In this document: piece by piece, positions 1 through 12,599 of the stretch
Numbering within the stretch: position 1 is the first letter of the stretch
Layout of the letters: every line of letters begins with the position of its first letter
DNA from: Ceratopteris richardii
Lineage: Eukaryota > Streptophyta > Polypodiopsida > Polypodiales > Pteridaceae
DNA: 64,000 bases
Assembly: GCA_020310875.1 (NCBI GenBank)
Contig: CM035417.1
Span: 105,814,647-105,878,646, forward strand
Direction of reading: 5' to 3'
The notes under the pieces: generated by a model
Databases searched by the model: none
Told to the model about the DNA's origin: nothing
Seen by the model: the letters and a program-made list of their open reading frames with translations, nothing else
Program-made: the position numbers and the translations under genes

Positions 1-2768
1 GGCTTCTTAAAGATCCATTTTTGTGAGAGGGCGATGACATGCCTCCAACATGTGGAGATGCAAAAAAACTTTTACAATCCATTGGAATGGACTACACTGA
101 GATTCATGCTTGTCTGAATGATTGCATCCTCTTTCGGAATAAGTATGAGCATCTCCACATATGTCCAAAGTGTGGAGCAAATAGATTTAGAGAAGACCTT
201 GTAGGGGAAGCAATCCCCGCAAAGGTTCTTCGCCACTTTCTTATTATTCCATGAATTAAGAACATGTTTACATGCAAATCTATAACTGAGTTAATGTCAT
301 GGCATGCAAAGAGTAGGTCTACAGATGGTGTAATGTGAGTGCCTGCTGTTTTTGATGCTTGGAAACACATAGATAGTAAGTGGCCAGAGTTTGCTAGTGA
401 GCCTCGAAACATACATCTACGCCTAGCTATGGATGGAGTAAATACATTTGGTTTATGTAGCTCTTCATGGAACACATGGCTTGTACGTTTGGTCAATTAT
501 AACATCCCACCATGGTTGGCCACAAAGAAAGGTAATTTATTATTAGCTCTTATTATGCCAGGTAAGTATAAGGTCAAAAACATGGATGTATACCTTGCAC
601 CACTTGTGCAAGAGCTGCACATTTTATGGGATGGGATTACTGTGCATGACATGTCTCAACCTATAAGAAGATGAGACGTGTGAGTGCAAGGCATACTTAT
701 GTGGATGATGCATGATTCGCCTGGTTATGGTGAATGTTTAGATTTTTTAATTTTGGGTTACCATGCTTGTCCCTTATGTGGACCACGAGTCGAAGCACGC
801 TATTCCAAAGCACTCCGTAAAACTATCTATGAAAGACACCATAGGTATTTGCCTGATGGACATTTTTTACGTGAAGGGCAAATTGGTTGACAAGCACAAT
901 GCCAAATGAAAGCTAGAGATTGGAAACAACTGTGGGATTCAGAAACTCTAGTTGTTGGCATGAAACGATTGTCAATTTTTCATGAACTCCCTTATTGGAG
1001 TGAGTTATTGATCAATCATTTGATAGACCCAATGCATATTTTTGAGAATGTGGGAGAGATTCTCTGGAAGACTTTGATAAAAAAGAAAGAAAGCAAAGCA
1101 TAAAGGGAGGACTTAGAAGAGCGAGGTCATATGCAAGAGTTGTGGGCAATTACTAAGCCCAACAGAATAGTATCATTACCAAGAGCCCCTTGGATGCTTC
1201 GCAGGATGGAAGAGCAACAAGTGAAGAAAATAATTTCAGAGTTTCAGACACCTACTAGATGCATGAGGTGTCTAAAGACTCCTTTCACACGAAACGACAA
1301 TCTTAGAGGGCTCAAGTCTCATGATTGGCACAAGTTTTTACAGTTTGTGCTCCCTGTAGCTTTAAAAGATTGTCTTTTGGAGGATGTGCGAACAACCATT
1401 TATAAAATTAGTTTCTTAGTACGATGGATCTCTTCTAAGTGAGATAATTAGAGATAGCATAGAGAGTGTGAAACTCAATGCTATCGAGGCTGTTTTTATG
1501 GTAGAGAAATACTTTCCCACAAGTATTCTCACTATTCAGCTTCATTTATTGGTTCATGTGGTAGTTGATGGATGTTCTTTTTAGAGTGCTTTCTGAAGAC
1601 ATTAAAATGGTTTGTTCGGCAGAGAGCACGTACAGAGGGTAGCATGGTAGAGGGATGGCTCGTACAAGAGTCTCTTGTATTCATAATTGAGTTTCTACGT
1701 ATGTCGGATCCAGAAATGCCTTGCTTATGGAGAGATGATGAAGATGTTCGTCTCATAGGCAATGAACTGCAAGGTAAAGGGTTGCAAAGAAAAATGGAAG
1801 CAACTTTCAGAGAGAAGGCAATGAAGTTTTGCATAGTTAACTCTGAGCCTACACAGAAGTGGTTAGAAAAGTATGAGCTTGCCAAGGAGACAAATGCGAA
1901 GGAAAGGTCTCAGTTTCGAAGGAATCGTTCCACTCGATTTTTTCCCCTTCCAAAAAGTCTTCGACCTCTTCCACCCATTCCAATGAGTAGATGGCTAGAT
2001 ACAACGATTTCATAAGCAAAGGCAATGGGTGAAGATATCTTTGAAGAAGAAGAAGAACTCACAAAGGTATGTGATTGGGAGTATTCTAAATATGGTGCAC
2101 TATGCTCTCATGGATGACACTTTCGGATCGCACAAATCGATAAAAATAGGTATGCTTTTGATAGTGGGGTGATGGTGAATTTTTTGCAAAAAAGTAGAGC
2201 GAGTGCAAGAGATGATAATGCTCAAGAAGATCAGCTAGATTATTGTGGAGTGATTCAAGATATCTTGAAACTATCTTTTAGGAAGTTTGATTACTTTGTT
2301 TTTGATGTGAAATGGTTCAAAGTAGTCACCTCTGGAAGAAACACAAAGATAGAGGAGCAGGAGCCACATGGGACACCACATGGAACACCATGTACACCTT
2401 GGGGTGCTCATGATGATGATGATTCCAAGGTGTATAGTATCCATGATGGAGCTCCTGTGATGGATGCAACCGGAAAGGCCATTTTTCAGTGTATACGATA
2501 GCTTTGCTCCATATAGTCTGAACACTCTATCATGTTGAAATGAAGTGAACAAGATAAAGATGGAAAAAATTATATCACAGAGATGATTTATCACGAGTTC
2601 CTCCCAGCACATGGGCAACCTTTTGTCAATTCAGAGTGGATTCTACACACTGCACGCGAAGTTATGTCCCATCGACGATCCAAGGCTCATGATGCTTTTA
2701 GAGTAGGCCTACCAAAGCTTGTATGGTTAGATGTTGAGGAGTGGGATATGATTCGCAACGAGCAGTAG
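1..2768 (+). pseudogene. CACTA (En/Spm) transposase relic: tnp2, DUF4218 and DUF4216 parts
   Basis: Remnant of the long transposase of a plant CACTA DNA transposon, the enzyme that cuts and moves the element. Family landmarks come in the usual order. The zinc-ribbon-like start with 'CPKCGANRF' is near 165-190. The tnp2 core is at about 340-1100, with 'MHDSPGYGECLDFLILGYHA' near 700-765, 'RRYLP/HRYLPDGHFL'-like residues near 840-870 and 'LPYWSELLINHLIDPMHIFEN' near 985-1050. DUF4218-like sequence covers about 1345-1680, and DUF4216-like sequence with 'DYCGVIQDILKLSF' lies near 2235-2285. Most of the 2.7 kb stays in one frame, interrupted by about ten stops, mostly TGA (for example 252, 336, 672, 681, 888, 1440). 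About 1443-1571 reads in another frame, so there are two compensating frameshifts. The start lies upstream of the window, and no CACTA terminal repeat was recognised. The element is dead, so any related activity would be in trans. Family assignment is confident; ends are not defined. Confidence 0.88.
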
Positions 2769-3211
2769 GAGACTCTTGACTGATATTGCCAACAGTGAGA
2801 TGCTGCAGCCACACGTTTAGATACGGTTGGACCATCACATTTGGGCAGCGACGGATATGACACGATGCATCACGAATTTGTAAGTACCATTTGGTTTATT
2901 GAATTTGTTTGTGTTAAGCTTGTCATGTATGTTCCTCTAATGTTTTGTATATTTGTTGCAAGAGCTGGCAATGGGTCATCTTCCAACACAAACACAAGAG
3001 GCTTATGGATATTGTCATGAATTGACTGCACTATTGGAGGACTTGGAGGGATGTGGTGCGATCGTTTCATGGGAGCATTTGTGATGAGGTGATGAATTTA
3101 TAAACTTGGTTTTTACTTGTTGTTTGTAAATCTCATGTGGATTTATCGCATTTCATGAATGTTCTTTGTTGCAAGGCTACTGATATGGCTGTTTCGATCA
3201 TTCTGTGCATG

Positions 3212-3402
3212 TGTATGGCAGGGTGTGCCACAAATTTGTATGGCAGTGGTGCACCATAATTTTGTATCTGATTCTTATATGACAGTGCTTTGCCACATTT
3301 TGTAAAAGCCTCATATATCACAGTGGTTTGGCACACTCTTGTACATGCTTCATTTATGAAATATATAACTCTTTTTGTACATGGTTCATGGTTCATGGTT
3401 CA
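3212..3402. repeat. Degenerate 30-40 bp repeats downstream of the CACTA relic
   Basis: About four diverged copies of a motif like RTATGRCAGTGGTTTGCCACA followed by TTTTGTA start near 3212, 3238, 3277 and 3315. A short triplication of CATGGTT follows near 3379-3402. CACTA elements are known to carry arrays of short subterminal repeats that bind an accessory protein. The position just beyond the transposase relic fits that role, but this is inference because no terminal inverted repeat was found. Confidence 0.4.
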
Positions 3403-3490
3403 TTCTGATCATCTCTTTTGTGTCCAATAATATTTTGCTTTATGAAATCATATTTCGGTTGTCATTAAAGTACGCATGACATGTACTTGG

Positions 3491-3578
3491 CTTTTTTGGG
3501 CAGAATGTCTTGCCTTTTGTTAAACAACATCATGGTAATGTTGCTGTAGCAAAAGACAGCACACTCTACCCAAAAGAA
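3491..3578. repeat. Foldback (hairpin) with 40-bp arms
   Basis: The left arm 3491-3530 and right arm 3538-3578 are imperfect reverse complements, about 80% by eye, around a 7-base loop CATGGTA. The best-matched segments are CTTTTGT/GCAAAAG and CAACAT/ATGTTG. It could be a small foldback or MITE-like relic, or a hairpin able to give small RNAs. No target duplication was identified. Confidence 0.5.
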
Positions 3579-3590
3579 TTTTTGCAGATA

Positions 3591-3800
3591 TGGTCGTCGG
3601 TATAAGCGATGGTACTCCCAGCACGGTCGTCGGTATGCATGACAGTACACCCAGCTGGCGTCAGTATAGGCACCAATATGGCATCGATATGGCATCGGTA
3701 TGAGCGTCGATATTTTTTATGCTTATACCGATGCCTATACTGATGACTATACCGGCACTTTAATTTTGATGCTTATACCGATAGTTACACCGACATCGGG
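3591..3800. repeat. Inverted-repeat cluster built on CGTCGGTATAAGC
   Basis: Left of about 3712 the motif CGTCGGTATAAGC recurs in variants (near 3595, 3628, 3659, 3679 and 3693). Right of it the reverse complement GCTTATACCGATG recurs (near 3721, 3732, 3747 and 3771). The closest pair is GGCATCGGTATGAGC at 3691-3705 against GCTTATACCGATGCC at 3721-3735. The whole block could fold into a branched or extended hairpin. The parent family is not recognised. Confidence 0.5.
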
Positions 3801-4004
3801 GCAAAAATGCACCCGTTCAATTTACTCGGTAAAAGCCTCTGTATACGGCCGATATGCTGTAGTCTTGGCTCTAATATCGTTGTTGTGCCCACACATCAAG
3901 AACAACTAAAAGATAATCTAACTAGGTAGTCTAAGGAAAAATCTCAAGAGCCTTACTACACAAACAAGGGATGAGAGATTCACGTCTCCATCCAATCAAC
4001 TCCA

Positions 4005-4453
<449 letters not shown>

Positions 4454-4739
4454 TCTAAAAGGATTCCTTCCAAGCTTGTATGTACAAGTCCAAAGGCTTG
4501 AGAGGCTTCCCTAAGGGTTAAATATCATACCCTTAGTAGCTTAAATCCCATTATCAACCATGCTTCGTATGTTGGACTATCAATCAAGTGCTTCCAAAGG
4601 AAATTTCATTTTGAGATCTTTCCAACGATACCTTACATATCTCAGTACCACCTATGGAATTGGAGATACACTCTGATCTGTATTGAGAAAAAATCTTTAA
4701 GTGCCATGCACACCTTCTATCCACCTTGCACAAGCCTAC

Positions 4740-4862
4740 TTTCTAGGATTTGATACCAATATTACATTTGAGAGGATTTGAACTCGTGACCTCCTGATTA
4801 GCAGAGGATTACTTCCTAATCCTCCATCTTAGGCATGGTTCAATCATCTCCTACATTTAATT
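4740..4862 (-). mobile_element. SINE-like tRNA-derived block (minus strand), copy A
   Basis: On the minus strand the segment reads like the 3' half of a tRNA gene: an anticodon-arm-like stretch CTGCTAATCAGGAGGTCACG followed by a B-box match GTTCAAATC (complement of 4775-4783). A clear A box and tail were not identified. The same block recurs at 12460-12590, and a more diverged one at about 11950-12110. A tRNA-derived SINE relic is the best reading, but it is tentative. Confidence 0.35.
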
Positions 4863-4879
4863 TTATGACATAATCTTTG

Positions 4880-5310
4880 GTCCAAAGCATTTTGTAAGTA
4901 GAAACATCTTTGGAACCAAGAAAAAGAAATTGGAGCATATTTGAATACATAGACCCCAACCTCCGAGTGGAGTACAAAAATTACTAAGGCACAAATCTGG
5001 CATGTGGGATGCCTCAGAGACTCGGGTGCTACTCAAAAAAGATTCTCTCTGCTTGAAGTGTTTAAAGTGGAACAATAAAAACAAGTTTGAGGAAATTTTA
5101 AGACCCAAGAGAAATGTGTATATTCATAACTCTCTTAATAAAACATGGTTGGCTTATTGGTCCTGGATTAGATGGGGATTCAAGTTCAATGAGTTATGGC
5201 ATCCCCTTGTACAAAACAAGAAAACAATCCTCATATGGAAAATTCTTCATGGTGGCATTTGGACCAATGTCAAAACCAATAAAATTTATGGTGTGTTGGC
5301 TATGAGCTTT
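4880..5310 (+). mobile_element. LINE fragment, zf-RVT end of ORF2 (copy A)
   Basis: The translation around 5000-5300 matches the ORF2 C-terminal region of the LINE at 29-36 kb in this window. It gives 'RWGFKFNELWHPLVQNKKT' and then 'ILIWKILHGGIWTN', where the intact LINE gives 'RWDMKFMGIWHPLIETKKS' and 'VLLWKILHRGIWTN'. The preceding 'KWKHLW'-like stretch near 4890 is also shared. Only about 140 codons remain, with no endonuclease, no reverse transcriptase core and no poly-A end, so it is an internal relic. The frame is open from 5002 to 5397, but its last codons leave the LINE homology. It was duplicated together with its surroundings (see 12600-13010). Confidence 0.75.
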
Positions 5311-5395
5311 GGCATGAACCTCTCTAAACAAGGAAGATATCTTATGCTTTCCTTATCTCTTTTGCAATCGGCTAGAAAGCCCCTTCAACATGTAT

Positions 5396-5872
5396 AAAAT
5401 CATCATTCCGCTTATGAAAATGCAAGGATGCACTTTGATTTCATATCTATGCATATATGGTGATAGAGAGAAATTCATCTCTCTCCCTCTAGCCCCTCTC
5501 TCTCTCTCTCGTAATCTCTCTCTCTCACTCAGCAGTCGTCAATGGCGCCAATGAAGGAATGCTTGTGCTACTGCAACACCATCGCCAAAAGTTGCAATAC
5601 ATGGTATTGGAGCTTGTGCTACTAAGGATCTTTGAAACACAGATGACTGTAGTTGAACATGCATTGTTGAATGGTCATGTTTAACTTCTAAAACCTTCAA
5701 GCTCTTGTAAAAGACAGGCTATGGCAGCAACCAGGCATTCAACAACTCTAGCGGGAAACTTTCTTCTCAGCAGCACCTTGATCATCATCAGCCCCTTGGC
5801 CATGGCTATCATCTCTGCCATCAACTTCACTTCACGTGGGTTATGTTATTACCTTCGAGTGCTGGTAATATG
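5396..5872. other. Spacer between duplication copies, with CT-rich microsatellite
   Basis: No gene was recognised. A (CT)n-rich tract lies at about 5472-5535. The rest is unique-looking sequence without a usable open frame or recognisable transposon protein. Confidence 0.6.
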
Positions 5873-6014
5873 CCCACACAACAAGAACTACTAAAAGATA
5901 ATCTAACTAGGTAGTCTAAGGAAAAATCTCAAGAGCCTTACTACACAAACAAGGGATGAGAGATGCACGTCTCCTTCCAAACAACTCCACTCATATATAT
6001 ATATATATATATAC

Positions 6015-6244
6015 TGTTGATATATTTAGGTAGTGATGTGTGTGAACACTCTAAGACCGCCGGGGCACTTTTTTCCCTCTTTAGGAGGTTTTTTTCCCCC
6101 GGCTTGTATATACGCCTATTGCCCTAATGGGCTACTTATCTTTGTACATTCTCTAGTAATACATTCAGTCTTGTGTGTTGTGTTCCAAGCTTCTTCTTCT
6201 TCCTTGTGCTGTTCGCGTGCTTCCGCAGACGTCTAACTCCAAAA
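6015..6244 (+). repeat. Copia-1 5' LTR (230 bp)
   Basis: Begins TGTTGATATATTTAGG and ends just before the primer site. A TATATA-like core promoter sequence sits in GCTTGTATATACGCC, near 6102. The LTR would drive transcription of the element. It matches 10939-11168 almost base for base. Confidence 0.93.
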
Positions 6245-6246
6245 AT

Positions 6247-6258
6247 TGGTATCAGAGC
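6247..6258 (+). promoter_or_regulatory. Copia-1 primer-binding site (initiator Met-tRNA)
   Basis: TGGTATCAGAGC is complementary to the 3' end of plant initiator methionine tRNA, the usual primer of Ty1/copia reverse transcription. It lies two bases after the 5' LTR. Confidence 0.9.
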
Positions 6259-6598
6259 AGGTCGTTGCTTCTTCTAGGGCGCCGTCGACACTCCTCCGTT
6301 TGCAGTCTCAGATTCGCACAAAATTTGGTGAGCATACTCAGGGTGTTTCCGGATCAAAACAGCTTCGCCTTGTGGTGCCGAAATCGCGATCTGAGCTCGT
6401 TTCGGCCTCCGAACGCACTATCGCAGTGCTTGTGCAGGCTATTTCGTCCTTTTGTGCCAAAGTTATATACCAGTTTCTGTTCGCCAATTTAAGCGTCTCG
6501 AAGTCTGCTACAGGTCTAGCAGAACTCGTCTGGGTAGTTCTGTTCAACTTTTTGAGATACAGTCAATTTTCTGCATCAAGGTATTTTAGTCACCGGCC

Positions 6599-7500
6599 AT
6601 GGCTGAAAGCAGTGATGTATTCCGTATGTTGGCTGTTGAGGATAAGTTGGATGGTACCAACTACCCATTATGGGCTTATATGATGCGACATGTACTGGTT
6701 GCAAAAGGATTGTGGAACATTGTGCAGGGTGTTGAAAGACGTCCTGTTACACCTGTAACGACAGGTACTGCAAATACAGGTGTTGGAGCTGATGAAGATG
6801 GTGTCGAAGATGATATTCCGCAGATTCCTGTTCGTGCTGCTGTTTCTGTTGCACCTACTGCAGAGCAGATTCGTTGGGATGGCAGAGATGCCCAGGCACA
6901 TGCATTGATAGCTTTGTCTGTCAAACGTGCCATTATTCCTCACATTCGCTCTTTCAGAACAGCAAAGGATGCTTGGGATACACTTACCACTTTGTACCAG
7001 GCTAGGAATGAGGCTCGTGTTGCTTACCTCCGAAAACAGTTGGAGAGTGAGCACATGAATGAAGGTGATTCGATGGACAGTTTTCTTACAAAGATCAAAG
7101 ACCTGAAGGAACAATTGATTTCTGCTGATGAGGTTATACCAGATAGCTCACTTGTGCAGACCGTTCTGAATGGCCTTCCTGATTCATATCAGAGTTTTGC
7201 CTCTACTCTTCGATTGATGATGAAAGGCAATCCGAATGCCTTGTCATTTGAGGAATTAGTCTCTGTTCTGTTGCAGGAAGATCAGTCCAGGCAGAACAGG
7301 TCCATTATGCGTGTTGCAGATCAAGCTTTCCTGGCTAGTCAGAAGGGCAAAGGAAAATGGAGCTCTTCTACTAGTAAGCAGAAATCTGCAAATGCTGCAC
7401 AATCGAAGAACCAGGATAAAGATGAGAAGAAATCAGAAAAGCAGAAATTGTTCTGCAAGTACTGTAAAGGAAATGATCATATTATAAAGAAATGTCCAAA
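6599..7500 (+). other. Copia-1 gag region
   Basis: The first coding part of the element starts 'MAESSDVFRMLAVEDKLDG' at 6599 and shows the copia gag pattern: 'YPLWAYMMRHVL' early, 'DAWDTLTTLY' in the middle, and a CCHC nucleic-acid knuckle CKYCKGNDHIIKKC near 7456-7497. It would form the particle that packages the element RNA. Reverse-strand relics at 43.7 kb and 51.3 kb match its N-terminus closely, showing several family copies in this window. Confidence 0.9.
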
Positions 7501-7659
7501 ACTGGCTGCTAAAGAGGCAAAGAAGAAAGAGGCTGGAATGGTTGTTGCAGAGGCCTCTACACCAAAAACAAAGTCTGCAAATCTTGTGCAGGAAGAAGAA
7601 TGGGCGTTTACTACTGTCTGCAGTTTTGACCCATCTTCTCATGATCAGTGCATGTCTGC

Positions 7660-8950
7660 AGTAGACTCAGATGTTTGGTACTTTGACAGTGGGGCAACCA
7701 AACATATTACCTCGCAGCGCAGTTTCTTCTCTTCACTCGAGCCTGCCCCTACAGGGAATACTGTCACATGCGCCAATAACTCCTCTTATCCTGTTAAGGG
7801 AGTTGGTAAGATCATTCTGACTACTGCTGATGGTAGTTCTTTCACTTTGTCAGATGCTTTATTTGTGCCAGGGATCAAAAAGAACTTGTTATCAGTTTCT
7901 GCATTAGCCAAGATTGGCTTGGTTGTGAAATTCGTTGATGACAGGTGTACAGTCCATGATCTCTCAAATGGCGATGTGATTATTGCTTCTGGCATTTTAT
8001 GTCGTGGGCTGTATAAGCTCATAGACTATGAAAAATCTGTGAATGATTCGGCATGTGCAGTTCATGATTCTCAGGCTATGTCAGATGCAAAGCTTTGGCA
8101 TGCACGCTTTGGTCATCTGAATTTTGCTAGTTTGTTACGCCTGTAGAAATCTGAAATGGTGTCCTCTTTGCCCAAACTTGAGGCACCTGGAAAACATGTT
8201 TGTGAAGGCTGTATTTTGGGCAAAATGCAGCGTTCTTCCTTTCCAAAAGATGGTTCAGTTTGGGCTATGCAGAAATTGCAGCTTGTACATAGTGATGTCT
8301 GTGGTCCTATGCAGACACCCTCTTTTGGAAATTACCTTTACTTCGTGACTTTCATTGATGATTCTTCCAGGCATGCATGGGTATATCCACTCAAAGCAAA
8401 GTCCGAAGTGTTCACGTGCTTCAAACAGTTTTTGGTTTTGGCTGAAAATCTGTCAGCATGTAAAATGGGCACCCTCCGTTCTGATCGAGGGGGGGAATAT
8501 ATGTCTTCAGATTTTAATGCATTTCTGGCTGAACGTGGGATAAAACACCAGTGTACAGTGCCGTATACACCTCAACAGAATGGAGTTGCTGAACGAAAGA
8601 ACAGGTCACTCATGGAGATGGCAAGGTGCATGGTCAAAAGTCAGGCTTTACCACATAGTTTCTGGCTTGAGGCTGTCATGTGTGCAGCATATGTACTGAA
8701 CAGGTGTCCCACGAAAGCATTGCAGTCTATCACTCCATATGAGGCTTGGCATGACCGCAAGCCATCTGTTGCTCATCTGCGTGTTTTTGGTTGTTTGGCA
8801 TATGCATTAGTGCCTGAACAACATCGCAGAAAATTGGATGATAAGGCAGTAAAATGTATTTTTGTTGGGTACAGTTCTGAAAGTAAAGGCTATCGTCTGT
8901 ATCATCCACAGACTAAACGCATTCTGGTTAGCCGTGATGTTGTCTTTGTG
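7660..8950 (+). other. Copia-1 protease and integrase regions
   Basis: An aspartic protease motif 'WYFDSGATKHIT' lies near 7677-7712. It is followed by GAG-pre-integrase 'LWHARFGHLNF' near 8093 and an integrase core with 'HSDVCGPM', 'FIDDSSRHAWVY', 'SDRGGEY' and 'TPQQNGVAERKN', carrying the D-D-E type acidic residues of the family. Protease would cut the polyprotein; integrase would insert the cDNA. Confidence 0.9.
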
Positions 8951-9439
8951 GAAGATGCTATTCAGCCATTGCTTTCATGTACTAAGGAGACATCTGTTAG
9001 CTCCAAAGACATGTATGATACTTTGATGCCTCTTTTTACAGGTGGACAGGCTAGCGCTGGTCCTAATGAGGCAACTTCTCAGCCTTTGCAGGTTTCATAT
9101 GATAATGCAGATCATTCCATTTCTGATGCAGATTTACATGATGCACTTGTTGATGAGAGAGCTGATATTGAATAGGCAAAAACTATGCCAAAATGGCTGG
9201 TGCAGACTTTGCTTGACAGCAAATTAGATGCACCTTTGTCATATCGTACTCGTTCAGGCTCTCATAGTACCTCCTTTGCATCAGATTGCTATACTATGGC
9301 TGCATCTAGTCTCTGTGATGAGAATGAGCCTGTTTCTTTTGATGAAGCACAAAATTCAGAAAATTGGATGGCTGCTATGCAATCTGAATATGATGCTATA
9401 ATGAAGAATGGTACATGGTCTTTATGTGACTTGCCTCCT

Positions 9440-10850
9440 GGCAAGAAGGCCATTGGCACTAAGTGGGTATACAAGCTGAAGCGTAAACCTGATGGTACAG
9501 TTGATAGGTATAAGGCTAGGCTTGTTGCAAAGGGTTATGCGCAAGAAAGAGGCATTGATTTTGATGAGACCTTTGCACCTACATGCCGTATGACTACTGT
9601 TCGGAGCATTTGTGCACTTGCAGCCCATCATGGTTGGAATGTACATCAGTTGGACATTAAAACAGCATTTCTGAATGGTGACTTGCATGAAGAAGTGTAT
9701 GTTTTTCAGCCCCGTGGCTTTGTGCAGAAAGGGCATGAAAACCAGGTGTGCAGGTTAAAGAAGGCGTTATATGGTTTAAAGCAAGCACCACGTGCTTGGT
9801 ATGAGAAAATACATGCCTATCTGATTGCACATGGTTTTGAGAACAGTCCAACTGAAAGCACCTTATATGTTAAGCGTGCTAATGATGTGCTTTTGATCAT
9901 TGTTGTCTATGTAGATGACATGCTGCTCACTGGTCCTCTTGAGAAGCATATTGCTGATTTCAAGGCTGATTTGCATGCCTCATTTGAGATGTCTGATTTG
10001 GGGCATTTGCATCACTATTTGGGCATTCAGTTTATGCAAGTTGATGGTGGAATGGCTTTGTGTCAAACGAAATATATTGACACATTATTGCAGCGTTTTG
10101 GCCTTGAAGACTGTAAGCCTATTGCCACTCCTATGGAGACAGGTTTACGATTGAGTCTTCATGATGCTGGAGATGCATTTGATGCTATTCTCTATCAGCA
10201 GGCTGTTGGATGCTTGATTTACTTATGCATTACTCGGCCAGATATTCAATTTGCTGTCTCACAGATGAGCAGGTTTATGCATTGCCCAGGAGTCACGCAT
10301 TGGAAAGCGGTTAAGCGCATCTTTGGCTACTTGAGTGGTACTCGGCTACTTGGGTTGTTTTATCCCAAGGGGGGATCACTACCGCCAGATTTGCATGCTT
10401 TTTCTGACTCAGATTGGGCTGGTTGCTATGACACTCGTGTGTCCACCAGTGGTTTTTGCTTCATGCTTGGTAGCTCATGTATATCTTGGTTGAGCAAGAA
10501 GCAGCCTACTGTGGCCACTTCCAGTTGTGAGGCTGAGTATAGGGCAGCTTTCACAGCGACTGTTGAGTGTGTGTGGCTCAGACGCCTTATGGCTGATTTG
10601 GGTGTTGGCCAGTCTTCTGCCACCACCATCTTCACTGACAGTCAGAGCGCATTGGCAGTTGCGAGGAACCCTGTGTTCCATGCTCGCACTAAGCACATTG
10701 AGGTGCATTATCACTATGTGAGGAAGAGGTTCTCTGCTAGGGAGATCAGCTTGGCATATGTGCCCACGCAGGAAAACATTGCAGACCTTTTCACGAAGGC
10801 TCTGCCTAGGGAGAAGTTTGAAGCTTTCCGCAAAGCTTTGGGCTTACTTC
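9440..10850 (+). other. Copia-1 reverse transcriptase and RNase H regions
   Basis: Reverse transcriptase signatures: 'KWVYKLKRKPDGTVDRYKAR' near 9460, 'LDIKTAFLNGDLHEEVY' near 9650, '[17 protein letters not shown]' near 9758, and the catalytic YVDD near 9909. RNase H follows with 'SDSDWAGCYDTRVSTSG' near 10405, 'SSCEAEYRA' near 10522 and 'HARTKHIEVHYHYVR' near 10680. These copy the RNA into DNA and remove the template. Confidence 0.93.
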
Positions 10851-10938
10851 CTTTTGTGGAGTGATTTCCACATAGCTCGGCACTTCCTTATACATGAGTG
10901 CCAGCTCCTTGTTCACCGCATCACTCCCAGGGGGGATT

Positions 10939-11757
<819 letters not shown>

Positions 11758-11889
11758 TAGGCCAAGGAGGGAAATGTAAGAAGAGCTTGCCAATTGTCCC
11801 CTCCACATGGATCCTAAAGGGATTCCTTCCAAGCTTGTATGTATAGTCCAAAGGCTTGAAATGCTTCCCTAAGGGTTAAATATCATACC

Positions 11890-12245
11890 CTTAGGAAATA
11901 TTAATCCTAAGGATTAAAAACATTCTCTTAGAAATAAATAAATTCACAAAGCTGAAGTGCTTATATGGAAATTTTGAACTCATGACTGCTCATTTAGGAG
12001 TTCTACGGGCTAACCACTTTCCCTAAAAGCCATGGTTGAGGATTACTTCCCAATCCTTCCTCTTGAAGCATAGTTCAACCATCTCCTACCTGTTACTTTA
12101 TGACATTCTTCCCCCCTTGGTAGATCAATGTCCTTAATTTATTTGCTCCTAAAATCCCTAGGGCCCTTGAATTGATGTCCTTACCCTCACATAGTTTTTT
12201 GAACCTCTTGTTCACAACCTTGGTATCTTGAACCCCTTGTTCCCA
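11890..12245. other. Sequence present only in duplication copy B, with SINE-like block
   Basis: This stretch has no counterpart in copy A. Its minus strand near 11970-12060 is tRNA-like: an A-box-like TGGCTTTTAGG, an anticodon-arm-like region and GAGTTCAAAA near the B-box position. It resembles the SINE-like blocks at 4740-4862 and 12460-12590, so two related blocks lie in tandem in copy B. No protein-coding potential was seen. Confidence 0.35.
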
Positions 12246-12459
12246 AACTTAGTAGCTTAAATCCCATTATCAACCATGCTTGGTATCTTGGACCATCAAT
12301 CAAGTGCTTCCCAAGGGAATTTCATTTTGAGATCTTTCCAATGATACCTTACATATCTCAGTCCGACCTATGGAATTCGAGATACAATCTTATCTGTATT
12401 GAGAAAAATTATTTAAGTGCCATACACACCTTCTATCCACCTTGCCCAAGCCTACTTTC

Positions 12460-12590
12460 TAGGATTTGATACCGATATTACATTTAAGGGGATTTGAACT
12501 CATGACCTCCTGATTGGCAGAGGATTACTTCCTAATCCTTCGTCTTAGGGCATGGTTCAATCATCTCCTACATGTAATTTTATGACATAA
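12460..12590 (-). mobile_element. SINE-like tRNA-derived block (minus strand), copy B
   Basis: Counterpart of 4740-4862. The B-box match GTTCAAATC is the complement of 12491-12499. The same reservations apply: no certain A box or tail. Confidence 0.35.
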
Positions 12591-12599
12591 TATTTGGTC

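Noticed and set aside
4768-4862. Functional tRNA gene on the minus strand
   Set aside because: Only the anticodon-arm and T-arm side looks tRNA-like; the acceptor and D arms do not pair, and several diverged copies exist.
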